From Candidatus Jacksonbacteria bacterium RIFCSPLOWO2_02_FULL_44_20 (GTDB lineage: Bacteria > Patescibacteriota > Patescibacteriia > UBA9629), in the NCBI GenBank assembly GCA_001818155.1, contig MHJU01000038.1, forward strand, positions 1 through 39,890: a DNA stretch of 39,890 bases, written 5' to 3'. Numbering within the stretch: the first letter of the stretch is position 1; each line of letters starts with the position of its first letter. Of the stretch, positions 25,352 to 33,185 are shown piece by piece. The position numbers and the translations under genes are program-made. Below the pieces are notes generated by a model. The model was not told the origin of the DNA. It worked only from the letters and a program-made list of their open reading frames with translations, and searched no databases.

Positions 25352-26602
25352 ATGCAAAATCGCCATATATTTCAAAAAATTTGGGATGAAATTGACTCGC
25401 AAGATATTATCATCTTAAACGGAGCTCGGCAAGTCGGGAAAACCGCGCTTTTAACAATGATAAAAGAAAAACTCTTAAACGAGCGAAAAGTGCCTTCATC
25501 GCATATACATTGGTTTGATCTGGAAAAAATAGACGATTTAAGTATTTGGTCAAATCAAACAACAGCTCTCGGAATACTGCCATTGAAGGATCAGTCCAGG
25601 CGCTATCTATTTATTGATGAATTCCAAAAATCAAAGGACATCGGTTCTATTCTCAAAGTGCTTCACGATCATCATCCGCAGTTTAAAATTATCGCTACAG
25701 GTTCTGCGTCCTGGTACCTGACCATTGATGAAAGTATGGCTGGAAGAAAACGCGTTTTTACGATTTGGCCGCTTTCGTGGCGCGAATATGCGGCTTGGCA
25801 AGGGTTCCATGAACTTTATAATGCGGCTCTCAAAAATATACAAAACATTGACCAAAATCTTCTCTTTAAACTCAACACTGAATTTGTTAAATTTGTCGCT
25901 TATGGCGGCTATCCGGCAGTGGTTGCAACGGAAAAAAAAGAGGAGAAACCCTTGATCTTAAGAGAACTCGTGAACTCGTATATTCTGCGGGACGTGCAAC
26001 TCGCGCATTACTCTGCAAACCCGATGCAGATTGAAAAGATTCTGACCATGCTTGCGGGCAATGTCTCCTCTTTATTGGATGTGCAATCCCTGTCCGCTAA
26101 TTCCGGATTAGGACGAACTGCGCTTTTAAACCGATTGGATCTATTAAAAAACACCTTTATCCTTCATCTTAACAAACCGTATTTTACTAATAAAATTAAA
26201 GAACTTGTTAAAAATCCGAAAATGTATCTCGTAGACACCGGTTTGCGTCATAGTATAATGAAAAATTTTTCTACCCTGCCGCAAACGACGGACTTTGGCT
26301 ATGCGGTTGAAAATGCTTTGGTCACAGAATTATATAAAACAGGCGAGACGCTTGATGAAATCTATTACTGGCGCACAAAAATCGGACAAGAAGTTGATAT
26401 TGTGTTAAAAAATGAAAATTCCGCTACTCCGATAGAGATAAAATCCGGAAGCATCGCGTCCATACCGTCTAACATGAAGGCATTTATTCGCCTGTATAAA
26501 CCTTCACGCGCTTATGTATTGAATTGGTCATCAATTCAGGAGATGCAATACGAAAACTGTATGGTTTATTTCCGTCCTTTATGGTTTCCGGTTCAGCGAT
26601 AA
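25352..26602 (+). CDS. AAA_14/DUF4143 family ATPase
   Basis: A 416-residue protein of the AAA_14 + DUF4143 pair. Walker A is GARQVGKTALL (about residues 24-34), Walker B is YLFIDEFQ and sensor 1 is IIATGSASW. The C-terminal half carries FVKFVAYGGYPAVV, YILRDVQLAHY and the restriction-endonuclease-like end YYWRTKIGQEVDIVL ... PIEIKSG, a D-x-E-x-K pattern. The biological role of this family is unsettled; copies are common in archaea and CPR genomes and behave as mobile accessory genes. It is convergent with pilB, 5 bp apart. A second, divergent member is at 34981-36117. Confidence 0.85.
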   Translation: MQNRHIFQKIWDEIDSQDIIILNGARQVGKTALLTMIKEKLLNERKVPSSHIHWFDLEKIDDLSIWSNQTTALGILPLKDQSRRYLFIDEFQKSKDIGSILKVLHDHHPQFKIIATGSASWYLTIDESMAGRKRVFTIWPLSWREYAAWQGFHELYNAALKNIQNIDQNLLFKLNTEFVKFVAYGGYPAVVATEKKEEKPLILRELVNSYILRDVQLAHYSANPMQIEKILTMLAGNVSSLLDVQSLSANSGLGRTALLNRLDLLKNTFILHLNKPYFTNKIKELVKNPKMYLVDTGLRHSIMKNFSTLPQTTDFGYAVENALVTELYKTGETLDEIYYWRTKIGQEVDIVLKNENSATPIEIKSGSIASIPSNMKAFIRLYKPSRAYVLNWSSIQEMQYENCMVYFRPLWFPVQR

Positions 26603-26607
26603 ATGAC

Positions 26608-28272
26608 TTACTCCGCGACCCGGAACACCTCCTCAACCGTCGTTATTCCGCGAAGGGCTTTTAAGAGGCCGTCTTGCGCCATTGTGATCATGCCGCTTAA
26701 GCGCGCATAATCTGCGATTTTATTCTCTGAAATATCACCGCTATGTATCAGAGAAGCGATTTTCTTGTCAACCGGCAAAAATTCGTAAATGCCGATCCGC
26801 CCTTTGAACCCAAGCCCATGGCACTTTTTACAACTATGCCCCTGAAAAAAGGTTAAGTGATCAAAATCAATGCTTGCTTTCAAGTCCTTGGGGAGAAGCG
26901 CAAGCTCCTCTTTGGCGCGATCTAAAAGATGCGGATTTACGGCGAACGGCACTTTGCAGTTCTCGCACACTCGCCGCACAAGCCGCTGGCCAATAATTAG
27001 ATTCAAAGACGGCGCAAGCAGAAACGGTTTTATCCCCATCGCAAGGAATCGCGGAATCGCGGCTGAAGCGCTGTTTGTGTGAAGCGTTGAAATAACAAGA
27101 TGCCCTGTCAGCGCCGCGTTGATTGCGGTTTCCGCGGTTTCAAGATCCCGGATTTCGCCGACCATGATAATATCCGGATCTTGCCGTAAAATCGCGCGAA
27201 GACCGCTTGCAAATCCAGTTTTTGCACCTACCTCTGTTTGCACAATATTTTGAAGCCTGTACTCAATAGGATCTTCAAGCGTAATAATCTGGCTTTGTTT
27301 TTTATTGAGTGTCTGTAGAATTGTATATAGAGTCGTTGTTTTTCCGCTTCCTGTCGGGCCGGTTGTGATGATCATTCCATTTGGTTTTTTGATCTCGCGC
27401 TCTAAAACAGGAAGCGCGTGTTCATTGATGCCGAGTTCGGAAAATTTAAGAACCACGCTGTTTGGATTCAAAATGCGTATAACGATGCTCTCGCCGTATT
27501 GCGAAGGAAGAGTGGAGACGCGAAGATCAATAGAGTCCTCGCCGAGGCTGATGCTAAACGAGCCGTCTTGCGGTTCTTTCTCAACATTGAGTTTCAGCCG
27601 CGAAACAAGTTTGATTCGCTTTTTAATCTGGTTAAACTTTTCAAAATCAAGATCAAGCACATTATGAAGCACGCCGTCAATGCGAAAGCGAACTGAAATT
27701 TTATTCTCCTCCGGCTGAAGATGAATATCAGATGAGTTAATTTTTAGCGCAGAAGCAAGGAGGATATGCAAAGCCTCGCTTATGGAAGCTCCGGGAAGTT
27801 TTGCCACGATCTCGCGATAATCAAGAATTTCAATTGTGAGTTCTTTAATAGCGTTTTCGTCAAGCGAAATAACGCCGGCAGACTCTTCAGAGCGAATGAA
27901 TTTATAAGTTTTCCATGCCTCTTCAAGCCCGTCTTTCGTTGTTAAAGCGATTGTAGTTTTTACGTGATTTCTATTTTCTAATTCAGAGGCGAGCTTCCGC
28001 ACCTTTTCATTTTCAGGATTAAGCGCCGCGAGTTTGAGCGCGATCTTGTCTTTAAGATATGGAACAATCTCAAATTCACGCGCAGTGTGTTCAGGTATAA
28101 TTGAGGCCGTAGTTGTGGGAATTGTCTTTGAAACAAGATCAACAAACTCCACTCCGAGCATTTCCGCGCGTTTTTTTGCATTTTCAATTACACGAGCGCG
28201 GTCAAGTGAGCGCAGTTTTAGAGTGAGCGCCTGCTCTATTTTTGGGTCCGAGATTTGAGGGCGATTGGACAT
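26608..28272 (-). CDS. pilB: Type IV pilus assembly / type II secretion ATPase PilB/GspE
   Basis: The hexameric motor ATPase for pilus extension. Residues 1-150 are a short N-terminal (MshEN-like) region. The N2 domain follows with SSDIHLQPEENKISVRFRIDG. The core has Walker A GPTGSGKTTT (about 305-314), Asp box ITLEDPIEYRL, Walker B DIIMVGEIRDLETAE and His box LVISTLHTNSA. The zinc-binding CENC and CKKC pairs are intact. Its partner in this window is the pseudopilin at 5735. It is the last gene of the rpmF-nusB-rnc-pilB row and lacks a Shine-Dalgarno. Confidence 0.93.
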   Translation of the reverse strand: MSNRPQISDPKIEQALTLKLRSLDRARVIENAKKRAEMLGVEFVDLVSKTIPTTTASIIPEHTAREFEIVPYLKDKIALKLAALNPENEKVRKLASELENRNHVKTTIALTTKDGLEEAWKTYKFIRSEESAGVISLDENAIKELTIEILDYREIVAKLPGASISEALHILLASALKINSSDIHLQPEENKISVRFRIDGVLHNVLDLDFEKFNQIKKRIKLVSRLKLNVEKEPQDGSFSISLGEDSIDLRVSTLPSQYGESIVIRILNPNSVVLKFSELGINEHALPVLEREIKKPNGMIITTGPTGSGKTTTLYTILQTLNKKQSQIITLEDPIEYRLQNIVQTEVGAKTGFASGLRAILRQDPDIIMVGEIRDLETAETAINAALTGHLVISTLHTNSASAAIPRFLAMGIKPFLLAPSLNLIIGQRLVRRVCENCKVPFAVNPHLLDRAKEELALLPKDLKASIDFDHLTFFQGHSCKKCHGLGFKGRIGIYEFLPVDKKIASLIHSGDISENKIADYARLSGMITMAQDGLLKALRGITTVEEVFRVAE

Positions 28273-28299
28273 TTAATTTTAGAAATTAGAAATTTTCAT

Positions 28300-29016
28300 T
28301 CACTCCCATCCTTTCACCTGCAAGGCTTTTGCCGCGGCGTCCATCTGCGCCTCTTGTTTGGAAAATCCGTTCCCGTTCGCGACACACTCTTCCCCAAGAT
28401 ATACGCCAATTGTAAAGTGCTTCTCGTGATCCGGCCCTTTTTCGTTTAATACTTTGTATGTTGGAGTAACCCCGGCTTTCTCCTGCGCGGTTTCCTGAAA
28501 ACGTGTTTTAGCGTCCAGATATGACTGGTTTTTTAAGATATCAGGCAATTTTGATATGATGTTACGTTCAACAAACTCGCGCGCCGTATCCATTCCCTGA
28601 TCAATATAAATTGCGCCTATAAGCGCCTCAAAAGCGTTTGCCAAAATATATTGCCGCGCCTTTTGATTTTGATCTTTGCGCTCGCCTTTGCTCAAAAAGA
28701 GATGTTCATACAAATCAAACTCATTTGCCATTGTTCCAAGCATAGTGGCGTTCACAAGCGAAGCGCGCCAGTTTGTCATTTCGCCTTCCGGCGTTCTTGG
28801 GTAACGCTTAAACAGATATTCAGTTACCGCGAGTTCCAAAACCGCATCTCCCAAAAATTCCAGCCGCTCATTATGATCAAGCGGAAAATGCGGATTCTCA
28901 TTAATGTACGATTTATGCACAAGCGCTTGAGTTAAAAGCTTATTGTTATTGAAACGAATAGAGAGTTTTTTTTCAAGCGGGGAGAGGTCTTTCATTTTGC
29001 TTAAAATATTCATCAT
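28300..29016 (-). CDS. rnc: Ribonuclease III
   Basis: Double-strand-specific endoribonuclease for rRNA and mRNA processing. The signature NERLEFLGDAVLELAVTEYLF is complete, with further acidic residues in ANAFEALIGAIYIDQG. A double-stranded-RNA-binding domain (about residues 165-236) ends the protein. AGGAG seven bases before ATGATG supports the start at 29016. The first 44 bp overlap the nusB 3' end, so translation is coupled. Confidence 0.96.
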   Translation of the reverse strand: MMNILSKMKDLSPLEKKLSIRFNNNKLLTQALVHKSYINENPHFPLDHNERLEFLGDAVLELAVTEYLFKRYPRTPEGEMTNWRASLVNATMLGTMANEFDLYEHLFLSKGERKDQNQKARQYILANAFEALIGAIYIDQGMDTAREFVERNIISKLPDILKNQSYLDAKTRFQETAQEKAGVTPTYKVLNEKGPDHEKHFTIGVYLGEECVANGNGFSKQEAQMDAAAKALQVKGWE

Positions 29017-29419
29017 AAATTGCTCCTAAAACTCCGGAGACGAACTTCTGCGACGGCTCGCCGCTATATTCTTTAGCAAGCTCTAGAGCCTCGTTGATGG
29101 CGACTTTTGGTGGCACTTCGCGCTTATGCATTAGTTCATAAATTGCCATTCGTAAGAGGCTTCTGTCCAAAATTGCGAGCCGTTCAGAAGGCCAATCGGT
29201 CGTGTATTTGTTTATGAATTCATCAAGCGAAACTTTGTGTTCAATCACCCCGCTTGCAAAAGACTCAACAAAATTTAGATCAAATGATCCGTCCTGTCTG
29301 TGAAGCGACGAGAGATAGTCAATGTAAAAATGGAGATTTTCGGTGTCTTCGCCGTTAAAATCCCAGATAAATAAAACTTCAAGAGTTATGGCGCGCGAGC
29401 GGTGCCGATACATCGGCAT
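28973..29419 (-). CDS. nusB: Transcription antitermination factor NusB
   Basis: An all-helical factor of 148 residues that with NusE/S10 binds boxA RNA and supports rRNA operon transcription. RSRAITLEVLFIWDF at the N-terminus and LDRSLLRMAIYELMHKREVP, VAINEALELAKEYSG and KFVSGVLGAIY are typical. It lies between rpmF (13 bp upstream) and rnc (overlapping). Confidence 0.93.
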   Translation of the reverse strand: MPMYRHRSRAITLEVLFIWDFNGEDTENLHFYIDYLSSLHRQDGSFDLNFVESFASGVIEHKVSLDEFINKYTTDWPSERLAILDRSLLRMAIYELMHKREVPPKVAINEALELAKEYSGEPSQKFVSGVLGAIYDEYFKQNERPLPA

Positions 29420-29432
29420 GGAAAATTGCGGA

Positions 29433-29582
29433 TTAGTATTTTTTACAACGCGGGCACTGGTGATGCGACTTTTTGGCGGAGCCGCAATTTAAGCACGCGC
29501 TCAATGTTTTCGGCTTCAAAAAATGGTGCGAGCGCCTTGTGCCGCGCCGAGCCCGAGTATGTTTTTTGATTTGAGTTGACAT
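29433..29582 (-). CDS. rpmF: 50S ribosomal protein L32
   Basis: A 49-residue gene too short for the ORF track: KKHTRARRGTRRSHH at the basic N-terminus, then CLNCG and CPRCKKY forming the L32 zinc ribbon. The start at 29582 lies two bases after the predicted transcription start of a TTGACA-N18-TATCGT promoter, so the mRNA is nearly leaderless. It heads the row rpmF-nusB-rnc-pilB. Confidence 0.93.
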   Translation of the reverse strand: MSTQIKKHTRARRGTRRSHHFLKPKTLSACLNCGSAKKSHHQCPRCKKY

Positions 29583-29590
29583 TAATGAAT

Positions 29591-29620
29591 ACGATAGCAG
29601 AAATATAAACGGACTGTCAA
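29591..29620 (-). promoter_or_regulatory. Near-leaderless promoter of rpmF
   Basis: TTGACA (29620-29615), an 18-bp spacer and TATCGT (29596-29591) with TGC before it. Eight bases separate the -10 from the ATG. A weaker plus-strand pair for the divergent DUF192 gene (TTGCTC 29636-29641, TATGTT 29659-29664) lies beside it. Confidence 0.7.
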
Positions 29621-29675
29621 ACCTGATGCCGCTGGTTGCTCAAACGGTTCTATTATGATATGTTCCACTTTATTT

Positions 29676-30170
29676 ATGCTAAAAATCACAACAATCAGTA
29701 TTTTAGTTCTCTCTCTTATTATTGGAGCGCTTATAACAATTTTGAGCGTAAATCCGCTTCCTAGAGGAGGCTTAACCGGACAAAAAACAGCGCAAAAACA
29801 AAATCTCTCTTACACAACGATCACCATTTCCGGAGCGCGGATTGATGTTGAAATCGCTGATACGCCAAATACTCGCCGCTATGGGCTTTCAGGGCGGAGT
29901 GAGCTCAAAGACGGAAATGCCATGCTATTTATTTTTGAAAAGCCTGACTATCATGGATTTTGGATGAAAAATATGAGTTTTCCGATTGACATCATCTGGT
30001 TTAATGAAAACCGGAAAGCGGTAGATATTGCGAGCTTTGCAAAACCAGAGGGCGAGCATCCAAAAAAAATCTATATGCCCCGCGAAAAAGCGCTTTATGT
30101 TCTGGAAGCGAAGGCCGGATTTGCGAAAGAGAAAAAAATTGTTATAGGCGACGTATTTTCTTTGGAGTAA
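29676..30170 (+). CDS. DUF192 family exported protein
   Basis: One N-terminal membrane helix (ITTISILVLSLIIGALITIL) followed by a DUF192 domain. The markers are RRYGLSGRSELKDGNAMLFIF, HGFWMKNMSFPIDIIWFNEN and ALYVLEAKAGF. The family is a small beta protein of unknown function, usually anchored outside the cytoplasm. The ORF track begins at 29655, but the ATG at 29676 gives a normal N-terminus. Its promoter region is shared with the divergent rpmF. Confidence 0.85.
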   Translation: MLKITTISILVLSLIIGALITILSVNPLPRGGLTGQKTAQKQNLSYTTITISGARIDVEIADTPNTRRYGLSGRSELKDGNAMLFIFEKPDYHGFWMKNMSFPIDIIWFNENRKAVDIASFAKPEGEHPKKIYMPREKALYVLEAKAGFAKEKKIVIGDVFSLE

Positions 30171-30399
30171 ACTCAAACTACTGTTGCGAAAAACGCGCAA
30201 TCCGCGCTAATTTCAGCTCTTCCGCTTTAAACCCATTCCAACACCTCATTCGTAAGGGGAGAAGGTTATAAAGTACACTTTTTCAACACGCTCTAAGGGA
30301 TTTCCACTGCTCGTGTAACTAGTATCTCCAATTCAAAAAATTCTTTCGTCAGTTTCAGCGCGTGGGAGTGCGGACGCGTAAAAGGAAAACATGTATTTT
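30171..30399. other. Non-coding gap with nothing recognised
   Basis: No ORF with coding character, no tRNA and no strong hairpin apart from a minor GCGC-AATCC-GCGC after the DUF192 stop. It joins the DUF192 gene to the attC-like element. Confidence 0.5.
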
Positions 30400-30525
30400 A
30401 TATAACGTCCCAGAATATGCGATGTTTGCCACTTGTATAATATGCCGAAGGCTCACCAGTGGCAAACATGGGCGGAGGCTTGCGGAGGTGCGGAACAAGC
30501 CGTAGCCGCATACACGCTGTTATGT
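30400..30525 (-). repeat. attC-like 126-bp imperfect palindrome
   Basis: Read on the minus strand it begins ACATAAC and ends GTTATAT, the positions and form of integron R boxes (RYYYAAC and GTTRRRY). Inside them TATGCG/CGCATA pair, followed by a perfect 12-bp hairpin (ATGTTTGCCACT 30422-30433 with AGTGGCAAACAT 30458-30469) and a second hairpin (GGCTTG 30477-30482 with CAAGCC 30496-30501). The length is that of Vibrio-type attC sites. It lies at the 3' end of the minus-strand gene, as expected for a cassette. Confidence 0.6.
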
Positions 30526-30546
30526 GAAGTTTCATTTTTCAAATTT
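30519..30546. repeat. Left copy of a 28-bp inverted repeat flanking the cassette gene
   Basis: GTTATGTGAAGTTTCATTTTTCAAATTT matches the reverse complement of 31314-31341 at 26 of 28 positions. It overlaps the gene stop codon and the outer box of the attC-like element. Confidence 0.85.
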
Positions 30547-31276
30547 ATTTTAACTCAAGATCATTAAGTGGTATGTAAGAATAATCATTTTCGGAGTTTA
30601 TTACTCCTTCCGGTGAACATTCTTTTGAATTAAAGAATACACCAGTTAATGCACAAAGGCCATTTTGGTATGAACAGTGCAAAGAAACCCAGGAATTATT
30701 TAATTTCGGACTGCCGTCTTCATCTGTTAGATAATAGTACCATACTCCATAATCTTTTCTATGTATGATACCCACAAATTTTAAATACAGATCATTTTTA
30801 TCTAAATTGCAATTTGTAGGTAGTTTACAAAAATCATCAACATAATACATTAAAGATTTTGCCATTTTGTTATCAGTTTCAATTATAGGAATAATTTTTA
30901 GAATGTCATCGGTGTTATTACTAATACATTGATATAGATTTGTGCTGGCGGTTAGATGAGGGGTAGTCAACACTTTATCTGATGTATTTTCAACTTTATA
31001 AATTTCACCAAAATTATAATACGATTCTTCCAATAGACTATTTTGTTGAAGGTTGGTAAATTGACTACTCGCTGTAATGTAATTTTGTATTTTTTGTTTT
31101 TGATCCTGAAATTCTTTATCGTCATATTCGTTCATCAAAACTTCATAAGCGTTAGTGACTTCCTTGAATTTATTCTCATTGGAAGTATTTTTTTCGCTGG
31201 ATTGTTGTGACAGCACAAATCCAAATATGATTATAATTACGACACATACCAGTAGGATGATTTTTGCTTTTTTCAT
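30545..31276 (-). CDS. Hypothetical exported protein, probable cassette gene
   Basis: No family recognised. A strong N-terminal membrane helix (KAKIILLVCVVIIIIFGFVL) is followed by about 220 Asn/Ser/Tyr-rich residues with six or so Cys (including FCKLPTNCN, LHCSYQNGLCAL and KECSPEG). The protein would be anchored outside the membrane and may form disulfides. The gene is clearly more AT-rich than its neighbours, which argues for acquisition. It is flanked by a 28-bp inverted repeat, has an attC-like palindrome at its 3' end, and points away from a decayed recombinase gene. Confidence 0.65.
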   Translation of the reverse strand: MKKAKIILLVCVVIIIIFGFVLSQQSSEKNTSNENKFKEVTNAYEVLMNEYDDKEFQDQKQKIQNYITASSQFTNLQQNSLLEESYYNFGEIYKVENTSDKVLTTPHLTASTNLYQCISNNTDDILKIIPIIETDNKMAKSLMYYVDDFCKLPTNCNLDKNDLYLKFVGIIHRKDYGVWYYYLTDEDGSPKLNNSWVSLHCSYQNGLCALTGVFFNSKECSPEGVINSENDYSYIPLNDLELK

Positions 31277-31313
31277 AAATCTGGGTTAATTATAAATTTG
31301 CGGGTTTTTCTTA

Positions 31314-31341
31314 AAATTTGAAAAATGAAATTTCACTTAAC
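31314..31341. repeat. Right copy of the 28-bp inverted repeat
   Basis: AAATTTGAAAAATGAAATTTCACTTAAC. On the minus strand it starts GTTAAGT, a perfect GTTRRRY core, as at an attI-cassette junction. Confidence 0.85.
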
Positions 31342-31458
31342 TTATTTTTATACGAATTATTTTCGTAGTTGGATCTAAAATTTGTATAGTATACGAGCCT
31401 GTGTTACTTTGCAATAAGTATCAAACCTATCTGTACTTTAACAAACTATAAAGAAAGT
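31342..31458. promoter_or_regulatory. Candidate attI region with possible cassette promoter
   Basis: Lies between the decayed recombinase gene and the cassette gene. It contains TACGAATTATTTTCGTA (6-bp arms) and, on the minus strand, TTGCAA-N17-TACTAT directed into the cassette. Its assignment as attI rests on position only. Confidence 0.35.
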
Positions 31459-31751
31459 ATGCAAATGCAATTAGAGCGAACAGAACAGGAATTACAAGTT
31501 AGAAACTATAGCCCCAAAACGGTAAAAAGCTATCTCTATGGGTTGCGGGAATATTTTGGTTTTAAAAAAATTAACTTGGAAATTTTGGACATTTTGTGCT
31601 TTCCAGAAAAGAAATTGAGGACATATTGCAGTCAACCCGGAATACAAAACATAAACTTTTATTATCGCTTGCCTATGGTGTAGGACTATGGGTCAGTGAA
31701 GTTACGGCATTGAGGGTGAGGGATATGGATTTAGAGGAAATGACTTATTAA
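31459..31751 (+). pseudogene. Decayed tyrosine recombinase (integrase)
   Basis: The first 40 residues (LERTEQELQVRNYSPKTVKSYL) are the SAM-like N-terminal domain of XerC/D- and IntI-type recombinases. After LDIL the frame shifts: the plus-strand frame SRKEIEDILQSTRNTKHKLL continues as LAYGVGLWVSEVTALRVRDMDLEE and then stops. The middle of the N-terminal domain is deleted, the catalytic part ends after box I, and the box I Arg of GLR-V-SE is replaced by Trp (GLWVSE). The gene is therefore inactive. It cannot be told whether it was IntI or Xer, because the IntI-specific insertion would lie in the lost part. Confidence 0.8.
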
Positions 31752-31865
31752 ACACACTCTAGAGATGCGCGCTCTTGCCTAAGTTTAATTTATGTGGTAT
31801 AGTCTTTGACACTTAATAATTGTTCTATAGAAAGTGGCCCTTCTTAAAGAAAGATGGGTGTGTGC

Positions 31866-31917
31866 TCTATACAGCAATTGTGAGATTAATAATTTGCTGT
31901 ATAGATCCAAGATTTTT
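31866..31917 (+). promoter_or_regulatory. Hairpin in the deaD leader
   Basis: TCTATACAGCAA (31866-31877) and TTGCTGTATAGA (31894-31905) are perfect 12-bp complements, followed by TCCAAGATTTTTTT. The U-run is too far from the stem for a classical terminator. TTGACA at 31806 may be the -35 of this transcript. The stretch 31752-31946 has no gene. Confidence 0.45.
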
Positions 31918-31946
31918 TTGGGTGTACACAGGAAATACACATATGT

Positions 31947-33182
31947 ATGTACCAACGCACCAGTTTAAGAACCGGGCGACAATTCCGTTCCAAAAGAATA
32001 AACTACTCTAGTTTTAGTAGAAGCCCAAGAGGCGCGCAAAGAGGCGGCGCGAGAGGAGGAAGAGGCGGGAGATTTAAGCCAGCTTTAGACATCGCGCAAT
32101 TTATTGAGAAATCAGCTCGCGGGATAGATGTAAAACAAGTGATCATCAAACATGCGTTTGGTGATTTTAATTTTTCTCCAGAGCTTAAACGCAACCTTGA
32201 AAGGAGAAATTATATTCAGCCAACGCCGATTCAAGATCAGGCGATTCCACATATTTTGGAAGGCCGGGATTTAGTTGGACTTGCTTCCACAGGTACCGGA
32301 AAAACCGGCGCGTTTCTTCTTCCATTGATTGAAAAAATTCACAAAGACCGCTCGCAAAAAGTTTTAATCATTGCGCCAACGCGCGAACTTGCCGAGCAGA
32401 TCAACTCTGAATTCAGAATGTTTGCGTATGGCATGAACATATTTTCCGCGCTCTGCATCGGCGGCATGCCGACATATAAACAATTGAACGCGTTAAAGAT
32501 GAACCCGCACGTTATCATCGGCACTCCGGGAAGATTGGGAGACATAGCGGATAGAAAAGCAATCGTTTTTTCATCTTTTAATAACGTCGTTGTGGATGAA
32601 ATTGACCGCATGCTGGACATGGGTTTTATAAAACCAATCGGCGATATTTTGAAATCGTTGAATCCAAAAAGGCAGTCTCTCTTTTTCTCCGCGACCATCC
32701 CGGCTCCTATCCGTAAATTGGCGCAACAGTTTTTGAATAATTTTATTATGGTTGAGATTCAGTCAGGCGTTACAGTGCACAACATAAATCAAAAAGTCAT
32801 CCGCACAGATAACCGAATAATGAAGTTTGATAAACTCAAAGAAATTTTGACCTTGCGCGAGGCCGAGAAAGTGCTTATCTTTAATGAAACAAAACGAGGC
32901 GTGGACGTGCTTACTCGGGACCTAAAGGACAGCGGGTTTAGAGCTTTGTGCATTCACGGCGATAAGCATCAGCGCGAACGGCAGAGATTTTTAACGCAGT
33001 TTAGGGAAAATAAAGTGCAGATTTTGGTTGCGACCGATGTCGCCTCGCGCGGGCTTGATATTAAAGACGTAACGCACGTGATTAATTACACGGTTCCTGA
33101 AACCTACGACGATTATATTCACCGCATCGGAAGAACCGGAAGAAGCGGAAGCAAAGGCACTGCAGTAACGTTTATTGAATAG
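31947..33182 (+). CDS. DEAD-box ATP-dependent RNA helicase (DEID variant)
   Basis: A 411-residue helicase with all core motifs: Q motif YIQPTPIQDQAIP, motif I ASTGTGKTG, Ia PTRELA, Ib TPGRL, motif II VVDEID, III SAT, V VATDVASRGLD, VI HRIGRTGRSG. Motif II is DEID rather than DEAD. The first 50 residues are Arg/Gly-rich with RGGARGGRGGRF, an RNA-binding RGG stretch placed at the N-terminus instead of the usual C-terminal tail. It remodels structured RNA, for example in ribosome assembly or cold adaptation. AGGAAA precedes the start and typA follows after 3 bp. Confidence 0.92.
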   Translation: MYQRTSLRTGRQFRSKRINYSSFSRSPRGAQRGGARGGRGGRFKPALDIAQFIEKSARGIDVKQVIIKHAFGDFNFSPELKRNLERRNYIQPTPIQDQAIPHILEGRDLVGLASTGTGKTGAFLLPLIEKIHKDRSQKVLIIAPTRELAEQINSEFRMFAYGMNIFSALCIGGMPTYKQLNALKMNPHVIIGTPGRLGDIADRKAIVFSSFNNVVVDEIDRMLDMGFIKPIGDILKSLNPKRQSLFFSATIPAPIRKLAQQFLNNFIMVEIQSGVTVHNINQKVIRTDNRIMKFDKLKEILTLREAEKVLIFNETKRGVDVLTRDLKDSGFRALCIHGDKHQRERQRFLTQFRENKVQILVATDVASRGLDIKDVTHVINYTVPETYDDYIHRIGRTGRSGSKGTAVTFIE

Positions 33183-33185
33183 TCT

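Noticed and set aside
30400-30525. Palindrome considered as a CRISPR repeat or riboswitch
   Set aside because: Single copy with no spacers, and it lies at the 3' end of a gene on one side and 230 bp after another, not in a leader.
31820-32011. 63-aa ORF before the RNA helicase
   Set aside because: Runs through the leader hairpin and overlaps the helicase start; no family-like sequence and no better ribosome site.
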